64,000 nucleotides of DNA from Aphanomyces cochlioides (taxonomy: Eukaryota; Oomycota; Saprolegniomycetes; Saprolegniales; Verrucalvaceae). The notes under the pieces were generated by a model. The model searched no databases, was not told the DNA's origin, and worked only from the letters and a program-made list of their open reading frames with translations. This document shows positions 21,689 through 31,408 of this stretch, one piece after another. Every line of letters starts with the position of its first letter. Position 1 is the first letter of the stretch. Both the position numbers and the translations under genes were made by a program. The stretch spans positions 744,001-808,000 of the forward strand of contig JAHQRK010000012.1 in the NCBI GenBank assembly GCA_019828595.1. Reading direction: 5' to 3'.

Positions 21689-21794
21689 GTCCCTCCGCCG
21701 GTATGACCCGGATCAGGTAATTTAGGGTATAATCTCAGCCGATGGCATGATACCTATGGACAAGGTATACACCAAAGGCACCCCTCGCTGGTGC
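21689..21794 (-). promoter_or_regulatory. TPP riboswitch (THI element) in THI5 leader
   Basis: Read on the minus strand the region contains, in order, GAGGGGTGCCTTTGG, a P3-like hairpin with TATACCT pairing to AGGTATCA, GGCTGAGATTATACCC, ACCTGATCCGGGTCATACC and GGCGGAGGGA. These are the conserved THI-box segments, including CUGAGA (J3-2, pyrimidine-binding) and the pyrophosphate-sensing P4/P5 arm CUGAUC..GG..AUACCGGCG, closed by P1. It sits about 170-280 bases before the start codon of the THI5-type gene, on the same strand and upstream of a 5' UTR intron. TPP binding is therefore highly likely. In eukaryotes such aptamers act on splicing; the competing splice site here is not established. 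Confidence 0.93.
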
Positions 21795-21908
21795 TTTCGA
21801 TTTCTCTTCCTCGACGTGCAAGACATGCATCTCTCTCGACTTGTACCTGGGATCTCGACGGAAAATTCAGAAATGAAGATCACAACCACAGATTTCAATC
21901 AACTTTGA

Positions 21909-22145
21909 TTCAGCCAATCAAATTAGTTCAAGTATATTGATCAACCAATCAGCTCCACATCCCTCTTAATTTAAACCAATCAAATTACATATTCATGTCT
22001 GGTGATTGTCAAGCCAAAAGGTGGTTTGGGGGAAATTTCTATAGAAAAAGCAAGATAAAAGTCAATGCCAGTCACTACTCATCCTCGTTTTGTCAAGAGT
22101 CGTCAACCAATCACACATATTCCCGTTGAACATTATCCAATCATA
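21909..22145. promoter_or_regulatory. cluster of CCAAT boxes upstream of THI5
   Basis: CCAATCA or CCAATCAT occurs five times, near 21917, 21953, 21992, 22109 and 22138, all on the plus strand. They lie in the divergent region between the THI5 gene and the next plus-strand gene. NF-Y/HAP binding is a reasonable inference, but CCAATCA is also common inside this genome's MITEs. Confidence 0.35.
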
Positions 22146-22408
22146 TTGATGACTTGAAGGGTCAGACAGAAAGAGGTACACCACTTAACAATTCATAAAG
22201 AGACTCTGCTTTCAACCAGGACAGAAGTACCCTGTTTTGTCTGAAACGACCATCGTCACCTTATTCTGAGTTGGATATGATGGAACTGCCAGTAAGTTGT
22301 GAAACGGCGCGGTCATGTTCGCATGGATCCAGTATGGTTTCGGTGCGTTGAACGAAGCCTCGAGAGCTTCCTGACACAGATGGCAATGTAGAAGAGACAC
22401 GGCCGAAG

Positions 22409-22988
22409 ATGATCAACACCAACGTGACGTGTGATATCCTCCTGGGTTATGTCCGAGGAGCATTTTTTAAGGAAGTCGAGGATATCTGCAAGCAGCGCTC
22501 GGTGAAGATTAGCATTGAAATTGAAGGCGTCAAGAAACAACGGGAAGGACTAACTACCGATGGAAACGAGCCATCGACTCCCTCGTCCGAGCATCAAGAA
22601 TTGAAAGGTAACGTTGTGAACTTCCAAGAAAGGATCATCAACCCCTCCAAACTAGATCTCCAGTCGAGACTCGAGCAGCAGTTGGAAGCTCTGCAGACAA
22701 TTTCAAGGACTCTCAAAGGTGTCAGTGCTAAATGTCGTGGCTGTGAACATCCCGATAGAGATCCAAGCATCAGGCCAACTGGACGTTATTGATGACACTG
22801 GTACACGCATGAAACTCAACGACCATTTGCGAGTTCGAGCAATGGAATTACTCAAACCTCGCCAGGTCTACCAACTGGTCAAGCTCAGTGGTGAGAAATC
22901 CAGTGCTTACTCAGGTACTCATGCAAAGCTTTGTGTAGATGTGCCAGAAGCGCCGCCAACTCCACTCAAATTTACGATGTCCGTGTAA
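22409..22988 (+). CDS. unrecognised protein
   Basis: Two exons (22409-22718, 22759-22988) with a 40-base GT-AG intron give 179 residues. The N-terminal part (KEVEDICKQRSVKISIEIE) and the middle (LDLQSRLEQQLEALQTISRTLK) look helical and could form a coiled coil. The C-terminal part (LRVRAMELLKPRQVYQLVKLSG) is followed by a proline-containing tail PEAPPTPLKF. I do not recognise a family. The frame is conserved across the intron, which argues for a real gene. An additional 5' exon between 22270 and 22408 is possible. It converges on the NELF-A-like gene with 13 bases between the stops. Confidence 0.55.
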
Positions 22989-23001
22989 TATAATTACCTA
23001 C

Positions 23002-24357
23002 CTAACGCCAGTAGTTGTTGGAGTTGTTGCTATCAAAGCCAGATGACATGGATGAATTGTACGTGTACGAGTCGGGGAACGCTTGATTCTGCTGTTGCTG
23101 CTGCGGCGGGTACAACGCATTGTCAAAGGGAAAGACCAGAGATTGGTGAGGAGCGGCTTGCTGTTGTTGTTGTTGTTGCGAGTGGTGGTGGTGAAGAGCT
23201 TGCTGGGTTTGCAAATGTTGAGGGTCCATGACGTACTGATATGAGTCATTAAAGACAGGGAGCCGGGCATGAGCTGCGACTGCAGCAACGGCAGCTGCTG
23301 CAGCTTGGTCTTCACCCTGCAGATAAGCTTCATCGTATTGCATCATGCCACCATAGTCCATATAGTTCGATTGAAGCGAGGCTGACGCGTCTGCGGCGAC
23401 CATTGCCATCGCTTGTGCGGCAGCTTGTTGGTAATCAGCATCATCAGGCGCTGTCGTGTTTGTAGTCGTAGTAGCTGCTTGATCTGCAGGGGCTGCTGCA
23501 TCACCTTCTTTTTCATTGGAAGCAGCAGCTTTAGTACTGCTGTTACGCCGGGCCTGCAGCTTGCGTTCTTCAGCCTTTTGAACCTTTTCGGCTTCGATCT
23601 GTTTGACTTCATCAATATCGATGACAGAAATACGACTTCTGTTCCTCTTGAATCGACCATTTTCAGCTTGGCGGCGAATTTCAGAGCCCATATCGGTGAG
23701 GGAACGCTTAACGCCAAACGCAGAGGGAGGTTGCTTGGGTGGTAGTGAGACAGACGAAGAGGGGCGCCGTGGAATAGTTGTAGGAGGACGCGCTGGGGTT
23801 TGCACAGCGTGCGACTTGACGTCTTCAGGCTTCTTTTCCTCTTCCAAGACAGTAAAATGGTCATTGGTAGCACTGTGGCTAAAGGGAATCTTGGGGTACG
23901 TCATGTACGCCAGATCCTGAGCAAACCAGTCATCCACTAGGAGCTCTCCACCTCCACGAGATTCCACAAGGTTGATAACTTGATCAATTGTTGTGCGAAT
24001 GCTGTCAGCCAAAAAGTCTTCCTTTGGCGTTGCCGCAAAAAGCATCCGGCGTACAAGTCCTGAGCCTATCTTGACCCATTCATCATTGTCTTCATCAGCA
24101 GTATCGAGAATTTGTTTCAGGAGGTGGTCGGGGAGTCCAGCTGACGAGGTTGTCGTCGGAGAGTTATTGCGCTCGCGATGTTGCTTCAATTGTTCTTGTT
24201 GGGCAGTCTGAAGAGCCATGAGGAGGCGAACTTTCGCTGTTGGTTCCATATCACCAAAGACAGCCATCAGTTCATTCAACTTGGCCACATCTAGGAATCC
24301 TCCCACGTCTGATGAGCTCCATGCTTGCTCGAGTCGAGCAACCAACTGCTTCTCCAT
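23002..24357 (-). CDS. NELF-A-like protein with polyglutamine tail
   Basis: 451 residues, one exon. The N-terminal region (about 1-170) resembles the HDAg-like domain of NELF-A: AKVRLLMALQTAQQEQLKQ followed by LKQILDTADEDNDEWVKIGSGLV parallels VKLKLLLGTLHL..EIIQLASLDSDPWVLMVADIL. Farther on, RSRISVIDIDEVKQIEAEK then RKLQARRN parallels the LLDISEL..REAKRRRK motif of animal NELF-A. The C-terminal half is low complexity with alanine, histidine and long glutamine runs and tyrosines. NELF-A is part of the negative elongation factor that pauses RNA polymerase II near promoters and is relieved by P-TEFb. The match is from motif memory and is inference; a generic transcription-related protein is the alternative. 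A TATCCGGATA cluster lies just upstream. Confidence 0.55.
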   Translation of the reverse strand: MEKQLVARLEQAWSSSDVGGFLDVAKLNELMAVFGDMEPTAKVRLLMALQTAQQEQLKQHRERNNSPTTTSSAGLPDHLLKQILDTADEDNDEWVKIGSGLVRRMLFAATPKEDFLADSIRTTIDQVINLVESRGGGELLVDDWFAQDLAYMTYPKIPFSHSATNDHFTVLEEEKKPEDVKSHAVQTPARPPTTIPRRPSSSVSLPPKQPPSAFGVKRSLTDMGSEIRRQAENGRFKRNRSRISVIDIDEVKQIEAEKVQKAEERKLQARRNSSTKAAASNEKEGDAAAPADQAATTTTNTTAPDDADYQQAAAQAMAMVAADASASLQSNYMDYGGMMQYDEAYLQGEDQAAAAAVAAVAAHARLPVFNDSYQYVMDPQHLQTQQALHHHHSQQQQQQQAAPHQSLVFPFDNALYPPQQQQQNQAFPDSYTYNSSMSSGFDSNNSNNYWR

Positions 24358-25194
24358 GAACCTACGACGGACGAGAGAATGCCTCTGATATCCGGATAAA
24401 TTTGAATTTATATCCGGTCCGGATAAATACTAAAATTTCCGGACTGTATCGGATGTCGCGCCACCATTCTTGGGTCAGTGAAATCTTACCTTGCGGCTGC
24501 CGCTTCATGTTGCTCGTCGAAGTCACGTGGCTTCGATATTCAATCAAATTACAACGCACGATGCATTCTAAATCACCTCACTGTACTTTGGTATACAAAC
24601 TTCAACATTTTCGTGCTGACGAAGTTTATAATTTTTCAAAGGTTTCTCTTAGTGGGCAACAAGACTGCACAATCGCATTAACGTTACAGTTGATTCTCGC
24701 TAATTCTCGGTTTCTCTCATATTCGATTCTCTTTCTTTTTTTGACGGATTCATAAAAACAAGAAAATTTGGAAATTTTTTCATCAATTTAGAAAGGAAAA
24801 ATGCATACAAAACTTCAGTGATTCCTTGAACACATCAAGGGTTTTCTGACATTGTGAAAATGTCATAGTTTGTCGCCCCAAGCCTGCTCTCAATTGCCTC
24901 ACGGACTGAATCCAATCAAACAGTTCTCGCTCAAATGGCTCCTTGGCGTTATGTGCCGACCTCATTCGAGCGAGTTTTAGGATTCCCCATGCAATACAGA
25001 GAACGACGGAAATATCCACCCCGTGGTACTCTTGAAGTATATAGGAATTTGTATTCAGACATTTGTAAGTAAGAGGTAATTTTATTTCGGAATATTTTAA
25101 TTGAGTACTACCTGTGAAGTGGGAAAATCAAAGTATATTATTGGTCAAAATTAATGTCTATATGGCCAATAAAAAAGTACACGACGGCCATGAC
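24358..25194. other. intergenic spacer
   Basis: Apart from the CCGGATA cluster at its left edge, no coding or structured feature is recognised. Confidence 0.4.
24390..24436. promoter_or_regulatory. CCGGATA palindrome cluster upstream of NELF-A-like gene
   Basis: TATCCGGATAAATTT, TATATCCGGTCCGGATA and TTTCCGG lie within 50 bases, 33-80 bases before the start codon at 24357 (minus strand). This is the densest cluster of this motif in the window. Confidence 0.45.
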
Positions 25195-26341
25195 TTATGA
25201 TGACACTTTTGGAATAGCTTTTGAGAACGCATTTCGAACCAACTCAGTCGACATCTCGTTCCAAGCGGCTATTGTTCGCTTGATCATTGCCAGTCTTTTC
25301 TCACACGCATGAGACACAGGCCTCTCATGGAGCCACTTGGCACGCAGCTTGCTCTTCAGTGGCCCGAATACACCGACGTCAAGGGGCTGACAGGCACTAG
25401 TTGAGTTCTTAGGCAATGGCTCTAGAATAGAGAACAGCTCAGTAGACACAAGCTCCTCAGACTCGGGCGACACATGGCAGTCCAAATTGTCAGCAATGAT
25501 AGCAGACGGACCGCGGATCTCGAACTTCAGAAGCTCCTTCAAGTAGTGAGACCACACGCTTATCCATCCAAGCACTCTCTTGTACGACATAGACGTGCTC
25601 AGGTGGATAGAGTGGGATCTCATCAGTCTCGATGATGCCTCCAGGTTGGCCTCGTAAGATGAACAGAATCGGCAGCTTCTCGCCTGATGACCGCACAGCC
25701 ATGACGGCAGTGATCCGGTCGGAGTGCTTCTGGCTTGTATCGACCTTGGACGAGCCACCAATATTCGCGAGTGTCTTGCCTGGTGGCATGTCATAGTAGA
25801 CTGCTGTTTCATCCACGTTGATGATATCGCCAGCACAATGCTCGCCAAATCTTGACCAAAAGTCTCCTGCAAAGTCGTCTCGCAGTTCATTGAGATCACC
25901 TTGGCGAACCTTCGACACACATGGCACACGTTGGGAAAAGCGGTGTCTTGCCGAGAACCGCTGACATAGCCTTAACAAGCTATGGTATGCAGCAGTCTCA
26001 GTCTTCTTGTCCGAGAGGTAGTCGGATAGCCAATCTGTCTGATGTTGTTTCATGTAGTTGATCATGTGGATGTAGGTAAGGTAGTGCTCTCCATCTCGTA
26101 CGTCATTCATGAAACCAACTAGGTTTGCCGAGAATGGTATCTTCTCATGGCAGCCTTGTCCGCCAAGTGTTGACTTCTTCCCATTGCAAGGCTTGTACAA
26201 GATGGCGTCTTTGCGTTCAAGCCATTCGCGCCACGTCTTCCAAGCTACTCCATGCTTCTTGGCGTACCCCTTGGATGACATGGTGTTTGGATCGTAGCCT
26301 TGTAGGATCTCTCGCCATTTTGCGTTGGTGTAACGTGTCAT
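25195..26341 (-). pseudogene. pogo/Tigger-type DDE transposase, frameshifted
   Basis: The minus strand encodes an N-terminal HTH (MSSKGYAKKHGVAWKTWREW), a second HTH-like region (YIHMINYMKQHQTDWL), and a DDE_1 catalytic core: INVDETAVYYDMPPG (first Asp), ILFILRGQPGG, IIADNLDCHVSPES (second Asp) and SACQPLDVGVFGPLKSKLR (third Asp). This is the CENP-B/pogo/Tigger type. The frame shifts by one base near 25552, between AWMDKR and VWSHYLKELLKF, so the gene is broken. The total is close to a full-length transposase, about 380 residues. No clear terminal repeats were found around it. Confidence 0.85.
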
Positions 26342-26559
26342 TCGAATGCAATCGCGTGATGTCGACAAAGGCGGGAAGTTCGAAAGAGCCAATCATGGGC
26401 ATGTATTGTAAATATATTGTGAAAATATTTATTGTGTCTCAAAATATTTTTTTTCTGAAATAGTCCGGTCGAGATATATCTTTATCTATTTCTGTCATTT
26501 TCCATTTTAGTATATATTTGTGAGGTCAATTCAGCTTGGTCAAAATATTTTTTTGGTTA

Positions 26560-26785
26560 TTGTCATTTTTGTGGTTTTGACCAAAATGCGAATTCATTTT
26601 CAAATCGATTTCATCATACTGAAGTGGTGTGTGTCAGTGTGTGTTTTGCGTGAGTTAGGTGGCTGATCGATTCTGATTGGCTGACTAGTTTTAATTTTTA
26701 ATTCTAGCCAATCAGAGAAGCCCGTTCAATTCAGAATCGATTCGAAACCTCGGTCGATTCTCACAATTTTGTATCAAAAGCACAA
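26560..26785 (+). mobile_element. TTGTC-type MITE, family 3 copy
   Basis: Starts TA-TTGTCATTTTTG and ends TTTTGTATCAAAAGCACAA-TA. It is an inverted copy of 30744-30989. It shares the CATACTGAAGTGG core, GCGTGAGTTAGGTGG and a GATTGGCTGAC segment with that copy. Confidence 0.75.
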
Positions 26786-26939
26786 TACAGAGATAAAATA
26801 TTTCCACAACGTTTTCGCTGCTCTCTCCTCTTCCCCGAAGGGTCACCCTCGAATGAGAATGTAGCGCCTTGTGTTGGGGCGTCTTACTTTTTTGTGGAAA
26901 TTAGGCGCGAAAATACCGTCCTCCCTAATGGGTGAGAAC

Positions 26940-27025
26940 TGGGGACCATTGGAGTGACGGAAATTGAACCCATGTCACCGAGGTGAAAGTCAGCGGTGTT
27001 AACGCTTACCCCAAGAGAGATCCTT
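26940..27025 (-). repeat. tRNA-related SINE-like sequence
   Basis: Read on the minus strand, TTGGGGTAAGCGTTAACACC resembles the A box and D arm, CTTTCAC an anticodon loop with TTC, and GGGTTCAATTTCCGT the B box and T arm, at tRNA-like spacing. Stems are imperfect and there is no good acceptor stem, so this is more likely a tRNA-derived SINE or tRNA relic than a functional tRNA. Confidence 0.45.
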
Positions 27026-27226
27026 AAAATTGTTGTCCAATTTTTGCATGGAGACATGTAAATTAGGATAGAAGACAAAACATATAAAATTACAGGTAAT
27101 ATTGTGACTCAGTAAGGCCATTTCTATCACTACACTTGACTACGACAAGATCGCCTCTATAGTAAATCGATAATAAAAGTTGATGATGTGATGTATGTCG
27201 TCGTAGCCAAAAATGTCGCCGATTGG

Positions 27227-27532
27227 TCAAAATTTTATATATATTTTTTTAGTTTGGCTGATATCTTTTGCCAAAAAATATGAAGAAGTACCACGGGGTG
27301 GGTATTTCCGTCGTTCTCTGTAGCGTGCTCGTATCTTGTCAGCATCGCTTTTGACTTTCGAGATAGTTCGGTCGGATACATTAAACTTTGCAGCCAACGA
27401 AACAAACGTTGTCCTGGGATCATTCTCCAGTATCTGCAATATTTCCATGCGTTCCTTATCGCTGAGGGATTTGCGCTTCTTGGGGGCCATAGCATCGGCC
27501 TCAAAGGCTGTGCTTCGCTTTGAAGAAGGCAT
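27227..27532 (-). pseudogene. HTH DNA-binding fragment of a transposase
   Basis: About 100 residues with APKKRKSLSDKERMEILQIL, then FVSLAAKFNVSDRTISKVKS: a helix-turn-helix of the Psq/CENP-B-N type used by pogo-like transposases. It ends in frame soon after RYRERRKYPP, with no DDE core following. Likely a truncated transposase 5' part. It lies directly outside the left end of the MULE-bearing element and is transcribed away from it. Confidence 0.5.
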
Positions 27533-27846
27533 TTTTGCTGATCTCTCCTCATGTTTGCATCCGTATATAAGCCAATATATTATCCGTATTACAGTGCGCG
27601 ACGCATTGCGTCTCTGTATAGAAAAGCTGATCTGCACACGGTTGGCTAGGGGAATTCCCCAGAAACAGGGGTCCTACCCCTGCTGGAGGCGCCAAAATGC
27701 CCTGTTTCCGGGGAAAATGAAAAATCCGGATAATTGTACGGATAATCTAAATAATTTCCTTAAACAAGTAGTTCTGCTAAACTTAGGATAGCACCTTCAA
27801 ACCAATCAATCTCCAGACACTTCCAAACCTACCATTTTGCATCATT

Positions 27847-30060
27847 ATGAGCTTTGTGTCGGAAGACTACCTCAGTCTCGCTGTGAAGTTGAACATCACG
27901 CAAGAAAGTAGTCAACTTCATCATGACTTCATTTCCGCTGAAGTTATCAATGCGATCAAATCACATGACTTCGGCACTTTCGTGTTTTTGCGCAGCAGGC
28001 TAGATGAATTGAGTTTGCACCAGGGATTTCGAGTAAGCCAAAAGTATAGAAACAAGAAAAATGGCAAGTGGATATGCACTGTAGAAGATTGCTGCTTCTT
28101 TGTCTGCGCCAATGCTAGAAACGAAAAGACTATTGCTATTACCTCGATGAATCTCATACACAGCCATCCCCTATTCCAGGACGATGCGAAGTTGCCGCAC
28201 CCCGCAGTGAACCACAAAATTGTAAGTATATTCAACTTGCAAAACATCTAGATGTTCAAGAACTTCGATTTGTTCAGAACATCTAGAATACCTGAATGTA
28301 CTAGAACTTACAGATCTTCTGACATATTTGTAGATTCTAGAAACTCTTCAAAGCGACCTTAACAGCAATACTCTTATCATGGATCCTCGTCCAATTACTG
28401 GAAAATATGTCATAGACCGTGTCCGAGAAGCCATTGGCGAAACCATATCAACATCATCTGCAAGTCGAGCAAAACGACAGTTGATAAATAACTTGTACGG
28501 CAATGTTGATGCCTCATTCGAGAAAATCAGAAGCTATTTTGACACAGTGCAACGAAACCCTGGAACATTCTGCAAGGTTGAGACTATTGGAGGTTTCTTC
28601 TATCGAAGCGTTCTCATACCCAAATTTTGCATTAATGCCTTTCCACATTGCCAGCCACTTATTGCTCTCGATGGTAGAACCCTTTTGATTCTATTCTACA
28701 TCACTCATTAGGGGCACACATGAAGGATCTGATGAATTCCAATGGTGTTCTCTTGTTAGCAATAGCAAAAGATCCCAACAATCATTTACTTATTCTCGGT
28801 AAGACATACTTGTATAAAGCTTATTGCGTCAATCTTGGACTTAGGTATTGCTATTGTGCCTGTTGAAAATGAGTTTCATTGGTCTTGGTTTCTCCGGTAC
28901 CTTATGGAGTCAAGAATACTTACAGCACCAATCGTAGTTGTTTCTGATAGAATGAAAGGTAGCACAATGCCTCAAAACATCTAGGTGTTCGAGACATCTA
29001 GATGTTTGACACTTGTACAATTTGTTTCATTCTAGAACATCTAGAAAATTGCAATGTTCAAGTTGTCAAATATCTCACGCTTTGATAGGGTTGGTGAATG
29101 CTATGCGAGAAGTTGTCCCTGGGATACCGCATAGATATTGCATGAGACATATCATTGCCAACATAAACACTTCTCATGGCCGCCATCTTTCCTCCGATGA
29201 GGAGGCGCTGATCTACAAACTTGTCCGATCTGACAGTGTTGAGACATTCGATCGAATCCTATCTAAATTATACTCGGTGAACCATGGTATAGTTTGCAGA
29301 TGAAAATTTGTTTCATATGCTTTATAGATGCTGCCGAGTACTTACTTCAAGTGCCGCGAGAGAATTGGGTAACATATGCCTTCCCGCGACCAACGTTTGA
29401 CAATGTTACTTCAAATCTTGCGGAGTCTGCTAACGAGTGGTTGGGAATGGAGCTACGAAGCTCAGATGCTGTGACTCTTCACTTCCGATATTTGCATCAT
29501 TTGCTACGGAACATCAACGAACGCAGGTAAAATGATTCTTTTGTATTTACTGAATCTTCTGAATGTACTGGACGTATTGCTTGTTCTGCATGTACTATAT
29601 CAACTAGATGTACCAGATCATTCTTCATATCCTCTATAGAGAAAAGTGTTTGTCATGGCCGAGCAATGCCATCACTCCAGTACACCAAAAATTGCTCAAC
29701 ACACTATTGACAAAATCAAGAAAGATTGTGGTAAAAGTCATATCTCGAGTCATCTAAGAAGTGTAGATTGATGAATGCGAGCCTGGAAAGACTTTCTTGG
29801 CCATGTACTTTGATCCCTGTGTTGAAGCTATCCATTTATGGAGACTTGTGGACATCGAAAATAGGACATGCCAGTGCCGAATGTGGTTCGATACACAGAA
29901 ACCGTGTATTCATGCAGTGCGCTGTTACAACGAAATGAAGCTGAACCCCTTGGATTACTGTGGGGATATGTACTCGATCGAGCAGTTCAAGAAAATCTAT
30001 GACTCATTACTTATCCCAGTTCCTCCGCAAAATTTGTCTCGTGGTGGATTGCAAATATAG
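27847..30060 (+). CDS. MULE (Mutator-like) transposase with SWIM zinc finger
   Basis: About eight exons with short AT-rich introns (early ones 28222-28333, 28674-28711, 28799-28844, 28959-29088, 29287-29327). The N-terminal region contains a FLYWCH/FAR1-like cysteine-histidine module (WICTVEDCCFFVCANAR, HSHPL). The MULE catalytic core follows: LIALDG (first Asp), VVVSDRMKGLVNAM (second Asp), HRYCMRHIIANI (CxxH) and NLAESANEWL (Glu). A C-terminal SWIM finger reads CQCRMWFDTQKPCIHAV. It catalyses cut-and-paste transposition in the nucleus. The core is intact across the introns I joined; the junction near 29726-29765 did not join cleanly in frame, so late decay is possible. Confidence 0.8.
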
Positions 30061-31021
30061 CTATAGCTAAAATTGTCCCAAAATGGCTAATTTGGCTATG
30101 GCTATAGCTAATGGGTTGGAGATGCTCTTAATAGAATAAAAGCATGTTTTAAAAAAAACAAAATTCATTTAGGGCTGGTCTGGATGCCCATCAATTTTTT
30201 TATTCCATAAAACTGAAATGACATTTTGCAAAAATTTTCCAAAGTTCCAAATTCACAATTTAAAATGGAATAGTTGGAGAATTTGTTATTTGTCTGGATG
30301 CCACAACTTGTGGCCTTCAACATTACGATTGTTGTCATACTGCTGTGTCAGTCACTTCCTACCGGAAACTTTGAAATGAGCCAGAGATGAGCAAGGCTCG
30401 ATCACTGTCGCTTCTCAAAGTGTTAGAACATGCAACAGAGTGATAATATATAGTGTGTGCGTGTATTTTTGTAGAGATGACAAGCTGAATCTCAAGCTTG
30501 ACTCGATCAGTGCGTTCATGACGAAAATATGTCATAAAAATAGACCAATTTGGTCCATTTTTTTATGGCATAATTTGGCCAAAACTCCAGAAAATTGTGA
30601 CACAAAATTCTATGAGAAGGTGGCATCCAGACAGTCAAAATTGAAAATTATGGCTATGTCGAATTATGGCATTTTTGGCATTTTTATGCCATTTTTGGTG
30701 GCATCCAGACCCGCCCTTAACCATTTTCGAATTTACAATGTTATTGTGCTTTTGATACAAAATTGTGAGGAACGGTTTGAATCGACCGAGGTTTCGAATC
30801 GATTCCGAATCGAACGGGCTTCTCTGATTGGCTAGAATTAAAATTTAAAATTAGTCAGCCAATCAGAATCGATCAGCCACCTAACTCACGCAAAACACAC
30901 ACTGACACACACCACTTCAGTATGATGAAATCGATTTGAAAATGAATTCGCTTTTTGGTCAAAACCACAAATTTGGTTGAAAATGACAATAATACTTTTT
31001 TAAAAAAACCAAAATAAATAA
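30061..31021. other. spacer inside the MULE-bearing element
   Basis: No gene. Contains a TAGCTATAGC-rich stretch at about 30060-30110 and the MITE at 30744-30989. Confidence 0.4.
30744..30989 (-). mobile_element. TTGTC-type MITE, family 3 copy, inserted in the MULE element
   Basis: Near-identical inverted counterpart of 26560-26785, bordered by TA at both sides (30742-30743 and 30990-30991). It begins TTGTGCTTTTGATAC and ends GAAAATGACAA. It lies between the two convergent ORFs of the 4.2 kb element, so it inserted after that element. Confidence 0.75.
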
Positions 31022-31408
31022 TCAGAAAATAAATTTATTCGTGCCACCCCTGCCATTCACACGTGTTTGATGAACTAACAAACGCAAAATTGCTTCGTCC
31101 GCGACCTTCTTTTGAAGGATCTCATGCATAAGGTCGTCGTCGTCGCCTAGCTCGTTGACTGTGGCAGTCGTTTGAGGATGCTCGCCCTCGTCCAACTTGT
31201 ATGCTGGCTTCACAGCGAATGGGCTAGAGTCAACTTTGAGCGGCGCGAGTTCGCCGTTAAGCAGAACTTGACGCCCCCACATGCGCCGAATGTTCCTGTG
31301 TGGTTCGATGTCCTTGTGGAATGCATGCATGTGATTTGGGAAGTTGGAGTACCATGTTATGGTATCACAACCTTTCACCATGCATTTGAGACGCGTGTTC
31401 GATGTCAT
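31022..31408 (-). CDS. C2H2-like zinc-finger accessory ORF of the MULE element
   Basis: 128 residues from the ATG at 31408. Near the N terminus CMVKGCDTITWYSNFPNHMHAFH fits a single C-x4-C-x12-H-x3-H finger, of the kind used in BED/C2H2 DNA binding. The remainder is acidic, with GDDDDLMHEILQKKVADEAI. It converges on the MULE transposase and lies just inside the right terminal repeat, so it probably belongs to the element. Function unknown; recognition of element ends is a guess. Confidence 0.55.
   Translation of the reverse strand: MTSNTRLKCMVKGCDTITWYSNFPNHMHAFHKDIEPHRNIRRMWGRQVLLNGELAPLKVDSSPFAVKPAYKLDEGEHPQTTATVNELGDDDDLMHEILQKKVADEAILRLLVHQTRVNGRGGTNKFIF

Noticed and set aside
25029..26480. 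Terminal inverted repeats of the pogo-type element
   Set aside because: No convincing inverted pair flanks the transposase relic.
26940..27025. Functional tRNA gene
   Set aside because: Stems do not pair well and no proper acceptor stem is found; kept only as SINE-like.
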